Positions 6,179 through 12,651 of a stretch of 12,982 nt of DNA are shown here, in pieces (position 1 is the first letter of the stretch; each line of letters begins with the position of its first letter). This stretch comes from Pseudonocardia sp. GTDB lineage: Bacteria > Actinomycetota > Actinomycetes > Mycobacteriales > Pseudonocardiaceae. The notes under the pieces are model-generated. The model saw only the letters and a program-made list of their open reading frames with translations. It did not search any database and was not told where the DNA came from. A program made the position numbers and the translations under genes. The stretch covers positions 1 to 12,982 of the forward strand of contig JAKDLE010000021.1 in assembly GCA_030453005.1 (NCBI GenBank), written 5' to 3'.

Positions 6179-6186
6179 TGCTCGCC

Positions 6187-6456
6187 GTGATCGACATCGA
6201 CCCCAATGATTCAGGCCTTCCGGGCATCGAGCAGCTGCGCGACATCGTCGGCGCAGTCATGACCGTCGGACTCATCCTCTCCGTCTTGGCATTGATTATC
6301 TCGGCGATTGTGTGGGGTTTCGGCTCCAACTCCTCGAACCCGCACCTCTCGGGCCGCGGGAAAATCGGGGTCCTCATTTCCTGTGGCGCGGCGGTGATCT
6401 GCGGCGCGAGTGTCACATTGATCAATTTCTTCTGGGACGTCGGCCAGTCCGTCTGA
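6187..6456 (+). CDS. Small two-helix membrane protein (DUF6112-like), copy 2
   Basis: This 89-residue protein has the same plan as the preceding gene: an acidic N terminus (DIDPNDSGLPGIEQL), a first membrane helix (about 19-44), a polar basic loop (NPHLSGRGKIG) and a second helix (about 55-80). An ungapped hand alignment from GL(A/P)GI to the C terminus gives about 32 of 80 identical residues, with shared GRIGVL/GKIGVL and VGQ near the end. Third codon positions are only about 82% G/C by hand count (ATT, ACA, AAT, TCA codons), clearly lower than its neighbours. That suggests a separate history rather than a recent duplication. It is preceded by a 130-bp gap with hairpins and the GTGCACCTG motif. 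The likely role is a second small subunit of the membrane channel or pilus-like structure. Confidence 0.8.
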   Translation: MIDIDPNDSGLPGIEQLRDIVGAVMTVGLILSVLALIISAIVWGFGSNSSNPHLSGRGKIGVLISCGAAVICGASVTLINFFWDVGQSV

Positions 6457-6472
6457 TCCGGTTCGTTTCCTG

Positions 6473-6480
6473 GAAGGAGG
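6473..6480 (+). promoter_or_regulatory. Shine-Dalgarno GAAGGAGG of the TrbL-like gene
   Basis: This strong site lies six bases before ATG 6487 and only three before GTG 6484, so the ATG is preferred. Confidence 0.65.
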
Positions 6481-6486
6481 CGCGTG

Positions 6487-7926
6487 ATGGCGCTGTGCGA
6501 TGTGCCCGTGATCTCGAACGTCTGCGACGTCGCCGGTGAGGCGACCGCGACGGTCGTGGCTGCCCCGTTCGACTTCTTCGCCCAAGCCCTCGGCGGGGCG
6601 GCGGGCTGGCTGATCGAGGCGATGTGGACCGTGTTCGACACGACGACCCTGGTCGATGTCACCCAGGCCGGCTACCTCGATGTCTACAACCTGCTCTTCG
6701 GCATCGGCGTGTTCATCGTGCTGCTGTTCTTCTGCTTCCAACTCATCCTCGGCCTCATCCGCCGCGACCCCACCGCCCTTGCCCGCGCCGCCCTCGGCGC
6801 GGGCAAGGCGGTCTTGGGGTCCTTCGTCGTGATCACGCTCGCGGCGTTGGCGTTGGAGATCGTCGATCAACTGTGCATCGGCATCGTCCAAGCCGCCGGG
6901 GAGACAACCGAGACGATGGGCGACAAGATCGTCCTCCTCACCGCGGGCCTGACCGCGATCAACGTGAGCGCCCCAGGGGTCGGGGCGATCGTGACGATCT
7001 TCCTCGCCGGCCTCATGGTCTCCGCGATCTGCATCGTCTGGTTCTCCCTGCTGATCCGCAAAGCGCTGCTGCTCATCGCGATCATCCTCGCCCCGCTGGC
7101 GTTCGCCGGAGCCGCCTGGGATGCCACCCGCGGGTGGATCGGGAAGTGGGCGGCGTTCGTCCTCGCCCTCATCGTCTCCAAACTCGTGCTCGTGGTCGTC
7201 TTCTTGGTGGCGATCACGCAGATGGCGACGCCGATCGAGATGGACCTGACCGCGATCACCGAACCGATCACAGGCATCGTGATGCTCGCGATCGCCGCGT
7301 TCGCGCCCTACATGGTGTACCGGCTCATCGCGTTCCTCGGCTTCGACGTCTACAACCAGATGGGCATGGAACAAGAGGCCAAGAACGCCATGAACCGGCC
7401 CGTCCCGATGCCGAACAAGCCCCAAGGTGATGGCCCGAAGAAGGTCCTCGACAACGACGACGGCGGCGACGGGGATGGAGGCGGTGGTGACCCGCCCGGA
7501 GGCGGCGGGCCACGCCCCACCCCGGAACCGGCACCCGCGTCCACAGAAGGCGGTGCCGGAGCCGGCACCGGTGCCGGCGAGGCAGGCGGGGCCGGAGCGG
7601 GAGCCGGCGGGAGCGCAGGCGCGGGCGCCGGGGGTGCGGCAGCGGCAGGCCCCGCGGCAGCGGTGGTCGTCGGCGCGGAGGTCGCCAACGAGTCCTGGGA
7701 TGCCGGCCCCGAGGCCGGCGAGCAGATCGGCGGGCAGGCCGAGGCCGCGACCGACGGCGCCAACCAGAACACCACCGGCCCGAGCAGCGACGGCGGTAGT
7801 GACGGCGGACAGGCACCGCCGCCGCAGACACCGCCACCGAACGCGCCCAGTGGTCCCCAGACGCCTCCGCCGTCCTCGGATGGCGACGGGGCCGGACAGC
7901 AGCCGCCGACCGCGGACAAGGAGTGA
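6487..7926 (+). CDS. TrbL/VirB6-like polytopic conjugal transfer protein
   Basis: This 479-residue protein has about seven to eight membrane helices in its first 290 residues: around 68-95 (VYNLLFGIGVFIVLLFFCFQ), 107-127, 155-183, 186-205, 212-236 and 250-280. One conserved-looking segment is LLIRKALLLIAIILAPLAFAG followed by TRGWIGKWAAFV, typical of VirB6/TrbL proteins of Gram-positive type IV secretion systems. From about residue 315 to the end the chain is a low-complexity Gly/Ala/Pro/Asp/Gln-rich tail with few hydrophobic residues, presumably disordered and cytoplasmic or periplasm-facing. In the family this protein forms the inner-membrane channel together with VirB8 and VirB4. The tail is made of GC-rich tandem-like DNA, including an 18-bp palindrome at 7561-7578. 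The gene ends four bases before the SCO6880-like gene. Confidence 0.88.
   Translation: MALCDVPVISNVCDVAGEATATVVAAPFDFFAQALGGAAGWLIEAMWTVFDTTTLVDVTQAGYLDVYNLLFGIGVFIVLLFFCFQLILGLIRRDPTALARAALGAGKAVLGSFVVITLAALALEIVDQLCIGIVQAAGETTETMGDKIVLLTAGLTAINVSAPGVGAIVTIFLAGLMVSAICIVWFSLLIRKALLLIAIILAPLAFAGAAWDATRGWIGKWAAFVLALIVSKLVLVVVFLVAITQMATPIEMDLTAITEPITGIVMLAIAAFAPYMVYRLIAFLGFDVYNQMGMEQEAKNAMNRPVPMPNKPQGDGPKKVLDNDDGGDGDGGGGDPPGGGGPRPTPEPAPASTEGGAGAGTGAGEAGGAGAGAGGSAGAGAGGAAAAGPAAAVVVGAEVANESWDAGPEAGEQIGGQAEAATDGANQNTTGPSSDGGSDGGQAPPPQTPPPNAPSGPQTPPPSSDGDGAGQQPPTADKE
7561..7578. repeat. 18-bp palindrome in the Gly/Ala-repeat DNA of the TrbL tail
   Basis: GCCGGCACCGGTGCCGGC is its own reverse complement, and a near-palindrome (GGTGCCGG/CCGGCACC) overlaps it from 7551. 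It lies in codons for alternating Gly, Ala and Thr, where GCC/GGC/ACC/GGT choices easily create such symmetry. A coding by-product is the likelier explanation. Confidence 0.4.
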
Positions 7927-7930
7927 GGCG

Positions 7931-9400
7931 ATGAGCCAGACGACGAAGAACCAGCAGCCCGGCTCCGACCTGGTGCCGGTGAAGTTCAGCCGCCTCTCGC
8001 GCCGTGGCGTCCTCCTCGGCCTCTCCGCCTCGCAACTGATCTGCCTGGCAGTCGGAGGGATCACGCTGGTCGGTGCGTTCTACGCCGGCGGCGGGATGCT
8101 CCTGGCCTACACCGCACCGATCTGGACGATTTCAGCGGCGATGACGTGGATGCCGGTCGCGGGCCGCCCGGTCGTGGAGTGGATTCCAGTCGCCGGATGG
8201 TGGCTCTGGCGAACCTCTGGCGGGCAGCTGATCTACCGGCGCCGCATCGTGGCCCCACGCCCGGTCGGGACCCTCGCCCTGCCCGGCGATGCCGCACGGC
8301 TGCGAGAGTATCGCGACCCTGAGACCGGGGCCGGCATGATCCACGACCCCCATCAGGCCCGCCTCACCGTCGTCTGCGAAGTCGTGCATCCCGCGTTCGT
8401 GCTCCTCGACCCCGCCGAGCAGGCCCGCCGCGTCAACTCCTGGGGTCGCGTACTCGCCACCGTTTGCCGTTCCGGGCGGATCGGCACGCTGCAGGTGTTG
8501 GAGCGCACCCTGCCCGACTCCGGGACCGGCCTGGCCGAATGGTGGGCCGCACACGGCACCACCGACGATTCGTGGGCATCGACGACCTATGCGGAGCTCA
8601 TCGACCGTGCCGGACCCGCCGGGGAACGCCACGCCTCGACCATCAGCCTGTCCCTGGACATGAAGACCGCCGCGAGGCAGATCCGCACCGCCGGCGGCGG
8701 ACTGAAAGGTGCCGCCGCGGTGCTGCGACAAGAAATGTCGACCCTGACCGCGGCGCTGCGCTCGGCGGACCTCGCCCCCTCCGGCTGGCTCAGTCCAGGC
8801 CGGGTGGCCGTGGCGCTGCGCAGTGCCTACGATCCCGCGATCGCCGCGACGTTGGAACGCCACGGCGAGATCGGCCAATCGTTGGCGACCGCCGGACCGG
8901 TCGCGGTGAACGAGACCTGGGGCAGCCTGCGCACCGACACCGGCTACCACGCGGTGCTCTGGATCTCGGAGTGGCCGCGAGCGATGGTCTATCCGGGGTT
9001 CCTCGCCCCGGTCCTGCTCTCGACCGGCATACAGCGCTCCCTGTCGCTGATCTACACGCCGCTGCGCACCGACCAGGCCGCCCGCGACATCCGCAAGAAG
9101 AAAGTCGAACACGTCTCCGACGCCGCACAACGCCGCCGGATCGGGCAGATCGAGGACGCCTCCCAGACCGCCGAGCTCGACGATGTGCTCCAGCAGGAAG
9201 CCGATCTCACCGCCGGACACGGTGTCCTGCGCGTGACCGGCCTCATCGCGGTCTCCGCGACCAGCCGCGAGGAACTCGACGCGGCGGTCTCGAAGATCGA
9301 GCAGGCCGCGATCCAGGCCTCCTGCGAGACCCGGCGGCTCGTCGGCCAGCAGGCCGTGGCGTTCACCGCCGCGGCCCTGCCGCTGTGCCGAACCCTCTGA
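7931..9400 (+). CDS. SCO6880-family protein (PrgI-like N terminus plus VirB4-N-like domain)
   Basis: This 489-residue protein has a polar N terminus and VKFSRLSRRGVLLGLS, leading into two or three membrane helices (about 30-75), and then WWLWRTSGGQLIYRRRI. This is the arrangement of the SCO6880 family seen next to VirB4 genes in actinobacterial conjugative elements. The remaining 380 residues are soluble, with TLALPGDAARLREYRD, SLSLDMKTAARQIRTAGGG and a long helical segment around DIRKKKVEHVSDAAQRRRIGQIED. They resemble the N-terminal, non-ATPase domain of VirB4/TraC proteins; no Walker motifs are present. ATG 7931 is supported by AAGGAG at 7918-7923, which overlaps the end of the TrbL gene. 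It probably docks the separate VirB4 ATPase, encoded two genes downstream, to the membrane channel. Confidence 0.85.
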   Translation: MSQTTKNQQPGSDLVPVKFSRLSRRGVLLGLSASQLICLAVGGITLVGAFYAGGGMLLAYTAPIWTISAAMTWMPVAGRPVVEWIPVAGWWLWRTSGGQLIYRRRIVAPRPVGTLALPGDAARLREYRDPETGAGMIHDPHQARLTVVCEVVHPAFVLLDPAEQARRVNSWGRVLATVCRSGRIGTLQVLERTLPDSGTGLAEWWAAHGTTDDSWASTTYAELIDRAGPAGERHASTISLSLDMKTAARQIRTAGGGLKGAAAVLRQEMSTLTAALRSADLAPSGWLSPGRVAVALRSAYDPAIAATLERHGEIGQSLATAGPVAVNETWGSLRTDTGYHAVLWISEWPRAMVYPGFLAPVLLSTGIQRSLSLIYTPLRTDQAARDIRKKKVEHVSDAAQRRRIGQIEDASQTAELDDVLQQEADLTAGHGVLRVTGLIAVSATSREELDAAVSKIEQAAIQASCETRRLVGQQAVAFTAAALPLCRTL

Positions 9401-9412
9401 CCCTCACACCAC

Positions 9413-9428
9413 TTATCGAGTTATCGGG
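9413..9428 (+). repeat. Short tandem repeat TTATCGAG/TTATCGGG in the promoter-like gap
   Basis: Two 8-bp units with one mismatch lie just after the stop of the SCO6880-like gene and before the hairpin. They are AT-richer than their surroundings and could be part of a promoter (-10-like TTATCG) or an operator. No clear -35 is visible, so the call is tentative. Confidence 0.3.
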
Positions 9429-9475
9429 CGGGGCGGGGTGCACCTGGGGTGCACACCCGTCCCGCTCACCATTTT
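9429..9475 (+). terminator. Long hairpin followed by TTTT, candidate attenuator, containing motif copy 3
   Basis: Bases 9429-9444 pair with 9448-9464 around a TGG loop: 16 pairs with one bulged A (9455) and one G-T pair. An ATTTTG stretch follows about eight bases later. The spacing of the T run is longer than ideal, so read-through or a regulatory RNA role is possible. The stem contains GTGCAC twice, 11 bases apart (9438 and 9449), about one helical turn. A dimeric protein could therefore bind the duplex DNA, or the RNA hairpin could act by itself. Confidence 0.5.
9435..9448 (+). promoter_or_regulatory. Copy 3 of the GGGGTGCACCTGGG motif
   Basis: This copy is identical over 14 bases to 3407-3420. 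It lies 39 bases before the ATG at 9488, with a second GGTGCAC half immediately downstream (9448-9454). Confidence 0.5.
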
Positions 9476-9487
9476 GGGAGGCTCCTC

Positions 9488-10354
9488 ATGCCCACGTTCT
9501 ACGATCCCGTCTCCGACGCCGACGAAGCCTCGCAGGCGCTACGCGGTCTTGCGCACGCCAGTCGTTCCTTCGAGAACCCCGGCGACCTCTACGGCGTCCT
9601 CGGGGATGTCCTCTCCGGCGTCAGGTCGCTGCGGCAGGTCCTCGACCAGCTCTCCACCGCGCACACCGAGCGCCGCGCGTTCGCGTTCGATGACGCCGGC
9701 AACCACGAGACCGGCGATATGTATGCCCTGGCCGCGGGCGATGCGCTGCACGAGACCGCGACGATGATCTACCAGGCCGAAGGTCGCCTCGATGAGGCGA
9801 TGACCGCTGCCGGCCGCATCGCCTGGCACCCCAACCCCGACCCGGCCACAGTGCAGCGAGACGCCGCCGGGGCCGGACACCGCTGGGTGTCGGTCGTGTT
9901 CCTCCAAGGCGAGGACGCCGACCAGGTGCTCGACATGATCGACCGCGACGGCCCCGAGGCCGCGATGACCCACCTGGCCGGGTACGACTACGGCGCCGAG
10001 ACCACCGAGGCCGCCCTCTCCGATGGGCATGTCTACGAGAAGATCCCCACCTCTGGCCGGGATCAGATGGCCGTCGAGGGCGACTACCGGATGACCTTCA
10101 ACCCAGCCAGAGAGCTCGTCGCCGGGCACGTCGCCCTCTACCGCCAGCACACTGTCGCCCCCACCGACCGCGTCGACCTACCCGGGCCCGCGCTCCGTCA
10201 GGCACGACCGGGGCGCCCGGTCGCAGGCCGCAGCGGGCCCGCCCGGGGCAGCGACGCCGCCCGCCAGGGCGCCAGCACGGGTGTGCGGTCGGGGTCGTGG
10301 TTCGAGCATCCCGGCGTCGCCGCGGTCAAGCAGGAGCGGGGGCTGGGCCTGTGA
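9488..10354 (+). CDS. Hypothetical two-part protein of the transfer operon
   Basis: This 288-residue protein has no recognised enzyme motif. Residues about 10-120 look like a helical bundle (ALRGLAHASRSFENPGDLYGVLGDVLSGVRSLRQVLDQL and later helices). Residues about 133-220 form a second, compact alpha/beta segment starting HRWVSVVFLQGEDADQVLDMIDRDG and ending with YRMTFNPARELVAGHVALYR. The last 65 residues are basic, Pro/Gly/Ala-rich and probably disordered. I have the impression that both halves recur in other actinobacterial elements, but I cannot verify it here. The start ATG 9488 has GGGAG at 9476-9480; the upstream in-frame ATG at 9449 region lies inside the hairpin and is rejected. The stop overlaps the GTG of the VirB4-like gene, so the two are translationally coupled. 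Confidence 0.75.
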   Translation: MPTFYDPVSDADEASQALRGLAHASRSFENPGDLYGVLGDVLSGVRSLRQVLDQLSTAHTERRAFAFDDAGNHETGDMYALAAGDALHETATMIYQAEGRLDEAMTAAGRIAWHPNPDPATVQRDAAGAGHRWVSVVFLQGEDADQVLDMIDRDGPEAAMTHLAGYDYGAETTEAALSDGHVYEKIPTSGRDQMAVEGDYRMTFNPARELVAGHVALYRQHTVAPTDRVDLPGPALRQARPGRPVAGRSGPARGSDAARQGASTGVRSGSWFEHPGVAAVKQERGLGL

Positions 10355-11823
10355 ACGAGAAGGAGCGCCTGCACACCTCCGTCCTGCTCGCACCGTCCAC
10401 GGAGCGGCGCCGTCTGCGCAAGCAGCGCCGCCAGGCCGCCGCCCGGATCACCGCCGACCAGCGCAAGGCCGAACAGCGTGCTGCGAAGCAGAAGCTCGCC
10501 GCGGAACGCGATGAGCGCAGATCCACCGAGTTACTGCCTGCAGCCGGCGAGCCCGGCCCGGCTGCGCTGCGCATGCCCGGACGTATCCGGTTGCCGAAGC
10601 ATCAGGACACCTCCGCCACGCTCGCCGGGCAGTACCCGTTCCTGGCCGAGGGCGGGCTTGGCTCGGACGGGGTCTTCATCGGCCAGGACCTTTACAGCGG
10701 CGCGAGCTTTGTCTACGACCCGTGGGTGCTCTACCAGGCCGGCGTCATCACCGCCCCGAACATCGTCCTCGCCGGAATCGTCGGCTCCGGCAAGTCGTCG
10801 CTGGCGAAATCGCTCTACACGAGGAGCCTGCCGTTCGGGCGACGGGTCTACGTGCCCGGTGATCCGAAAGGGGAGCACACGGAGATCGCCCGCGCCGTCG
10901 GAGGCCGCGCGATCGTCCTCGGCCACGGCCTGCACACCCGTCTGAACCCGCTCGACGAGGGCTACCGGCCAGCGGCGATGGATGACGCACAGTGGCAGGT
11001 CACGGTCGCCTCCCGCCGCCGCGATCTCATCGGCGCCCTGGCAGAGACCGTGCTTGGGCGGGCGATGTCGCCGCTGGAGCACACCGCGATCGACACCGCC
11101 CTTACGGCCACCGTGCGAGAGAACACGACCCCGATCCTGCCGATGATCGTCGACCACCTCCTCGCTCCAGCCGACGACCAGGACGGGCGACTGCGAGAGG
11201 ACGGGCGGCTCGTCGGTCACGCGCTGCGTCGCCTCGTCGCCGGGGATCTGAGCGGCTTGTTCGACGGGCCCTCGACGGAACAGTTCGACCCGACACTGCC
11301 GATGGTCACCCTCGACCTGTCTCGTGTCACCGAGAACTCGACCCTGATCTCGGTGATGATGACGTGCTCGTCGGCGTGGATGGAGTCAGCTCTCCTCGAT
11401 CCCGCCGGCGGGCAACGCTGGTGCGTCTACGACGAGGCGTGGCGACTGATGGGCGAACCCGCCCTGCTCAAACGGATGGACGCGCACTGGCGTCTGGCCC
11501 GCGCCTACGGGATCAGCAACATGCTCATCTTCCACAAGCTGACCGATCTGGAGAACGTCGGCGATGCCGGCTCCGCGCAGCGCTCGTTGGCGAACAGTCT
11601 GCTCGCGAACGCGGAGACGAGGATCGTCTACCGGCAGGAATCTGATCAGCTCGGCGTGACCGCGAAGACGCTCGGCCTGACCGGCACCGAACGCTCCCTC
11701 CTGCCCACGCTGGGCACCGGGCAGGGGCTATGGCGGATTAAAGATCGTGCCTTCGTCGTCCAACACCAGCTCCACCCCTCGGAACTCTCCATGTTCGACA
11801 CGACAGCCCGCATGAACGGCTAA
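10351..11823 (+). CDS. VirB4-like conjugation ATPase
   Basis: This 490-residue protein has a charged, Arg/Lys-rich N terminus (about 20-60, possible coiled coil), then LAGQYPFLAEGGLGSDGVFIGQDLYSG, and the ATPase core. Walker A is GIVGSGKSS at 142-150 with Lys148. A GDPKGEHTEIA segment and HTRLNPLDEG follow, as in VirB4/TraC proteins. Walker B is CVYDEAW with Asp361 and Glu362. Near the C terminus, IVYRQESDQLGVTAKTLGLTGTE matches the family's conserved helical end. The usual N-terminal VirB4 domain (about 200 residues or more) is missing; the SCO6880-like protein probably supplies it. The GTG start at 10351 overlaps the stop of the previous gene (GTGA). GGAG lies 14 bases upstream, which is far, so coupling is likely important. 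The protein would power assembly or substrate transfer at the inner membrane. Confidence 0.92.
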   Translation: MNEKERLHTSVLLAPSTERRRLRKQRRQAAARITADQRKAEQRAAKQKLAAERDERRSTELLPAAGEPGPAALRMPGRIRLPKHQDTSATLAGQYPFLAEGGLGSDGVFIGQDLYSGASFVYDPWVLYQAGVITAPNIVLAGIVGSGKSSLAKSLYTRSLPFGRRVYVPGDPKGEHTEIARAVGGRAIVLGHGLHTRLNPLDEGYRPAAMDDAQWQVTVASRRRDLIGALAETVLGRAMSPLEHTAIDTALTATVRENTTPILPMIVDHLLAPADDQDGRLREDGRLVGHALRRLVAGDLSGLFDGPSTEQFDPTLPMVTLDLSRVTENSTLISVMMTCSSAWMESALLDPAGGQRWCVYDEAWRLMGEPALLKRMDAHWRLARAYGISNMLIFHKLTDLENVGDAGSAQRSLANSLLANAETRIVYRQESDQLGVTAKTLGLTGTERSLLPTLGTGQGLWRIKDRAFVVQHQLHPSELSMFDTTARMNG

Positions 11824-11881
11824 ACGCTCATGTTCCCCGGATTTCTGAAGGTTTCTGGCCGAACCCGAGCATCCACCACGC

Positions 11882-11896
11882 CCCGGCAGGGCCGGG
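11882..11896. terminator. Short hairpin between convergent genes, possible bidirectional terminator
   Basis: CCCGGC, AGG loop and GCCGGG form a six-pair stem in the 84-bp gap between the VirB4-like gene and the minus-strand SRAP gene. There is no T run on either side, so the call is weak and rests mainly on position. The rest of the gap (11824-11907) shows nothing else that I can recognise. Confidence 0.35.
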
Positions 11897-11907
11897 CTTC
11901 CACGGGG

Positions 11908-12573
11908 TCAGAACAGGGTCGCGTCATCGGTCTGCGCGTCCGGGGTCGTCTTCTTCGCGGCGTGGATGGCGTGGCTGATCTCGTCGGAGGCGGCGACCAT
12001 TGCCGCGATCAGGTCGGCGTCGCCTTCCTGGCCGGGGTCGAGCCAGTCGTCGTGGAGCTCACGCGGGAGGACCAGCGGCATCCGCGGCTGCACTCGCGCC
12101 GCAGCCGCGACGGCTTCTCGGGTCACGAGCGAATAGGTCAGCAGATCGCCGTCATCTGATGGTGCGGTGGTCGTGATTGCGGCGATTCCGAACGCCTCCC
12201 CGTCGAGCGCGAAGCTGGTGCCTTTCTCGACGTACCAGGTGGCTGGGGCGATCGCGCGATGCTGGAACGCGGTCCGCCACTTCGACATCAACGCGTCGGC
12301 GCGGGAGTTGAACGCGGAGAACTTCGCGGGCTGTCCGCCCGGGTGCAGCCACCACCACGCGAAGTCCATCCGCCGGCCGGTCTCGGTCGCGGTGATCAGC
12401 GGGTTGAGGTTGCGGGCGTTCTTCCCCGTGACGCGGGCCGTGTGCTGTTGTTCGCGCATCCATTCGATCAGGCGGGCCTGGTTCTCCCGCTCGTCCAATG
12501 GTGGCAGGTCGAAGTCTGGCTCCTCACCCTCTGCCGGGTAGGGGCCGCCGCCCAGACCGTAACTCGCACACAC
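11908..12573 (-). CDS. SOS response-associated peptidase-like protein (SRAP, YedK/HMCES family)
   Basis: This 221-residue protein has a size close to E. coli YedK. SRAP proteins form a thiazolidine link from Cys2 to abasic sites in single-stranded DNA. The GTG at 12573 gives MCASYGLGG with Cys at position 2; the upstream ATG frame (MTGSGLCWIV) would bury that Cys and is rejected. The DFAWWWLHPGG segment and FNSRAD (Asn89, Arg91) correspond to the YWGYAP and NAR(x)E motifs of the family, with Asp in place of Glu. ATWYVEKG (112-118) lies where the family has GWFEW. VQPRMPLVLP (161-170) matches the HxRMPVIL motif but has Gln162 where the active-site His is expected. The protein is thus a divergent member. 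It reads against the transfer operon and has its own promoter-like upstream region. A role in protecting transferred single-stranded DNA is inference. Confidence 0.85.
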   Translation of the reverse strand: MCASYGLGGGPYPAEGEEPDFDLPPLDERENQARLIEWMREQQHTARVTGKNARNLNPLITATETGRRMDFAWWWLHPGGQPAKFSAFNSRADALMSKWRTAFQHRAIAPATWYVEKGTSFALDGEAFGIAAITTTAPSDDGDLLTYSLVTREAVAAAARVQPRMPLVLPRELHDDWLDPGQEGDADLIAAMVAASDEISHAIHAAKKTTPDAQTDDATLF

Positions 12574-12578
12574 AATCC

Positions 12579-12584
12579 AGCATA
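12579..12584 (-). promoter_or_regulatory. -10-like TATGCT just before the SRAP start (possible leaderless mRNA)
   Basis: On the minus strand TATGCT lies five bases before the GTG start, and no good Shine-Dalgarno is present between them. This is the spacing expected when transcription begins at or next to the start codon, which is common in actinobacteria. No convincing -35 hexamer is seen at the right distance (TTGATA is about 24 bases upstream), so the call is tentative. No LexA-box-like palindrome is evident. Confidence 0.4.
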
Positions 12585-12651
12585 AGCCGGAGCCCGTCAT
12601 GCGTGGGGTATCAATCTCGCACCGGGGCAGGCGGCGGAGCACCTGGCGGCC

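Noticed and set aside
6073..6186. Longer N terminus for the second small membrane protein
   Set aside because: The segment is coded through the terminator-like hairpin, gives an Arg/Pro-rich peptide unlike the paralogue, and lacks a good ribosome binding site. GTG 6187 gives matching lengths.
7561..7578. 18-bp palindrome in the TrbL tail as a regulatory site
   Set aside because: Alternating Gly/Ala/Thr codons in GC-rich DNA readily give GCCGGC-type symmetry. Kept only as a repeat, not as an operator.
6211..8064. Long minus-strand open frame (617 residues) opposite the TrbL-like region
   Set aside because: It lies antisense to well-supported membrane-protein genes. Its translation is Arg/Asp/Gly-rich low complexity, as expected for the shadow of a GC-rich gene, and it has no sensible start.
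11830..12159. Plus-strand open frame after the VirB4-like gene
   Set aside because: It is antisense to the SRAP gene, and no domain or ribosome binding site supports it.
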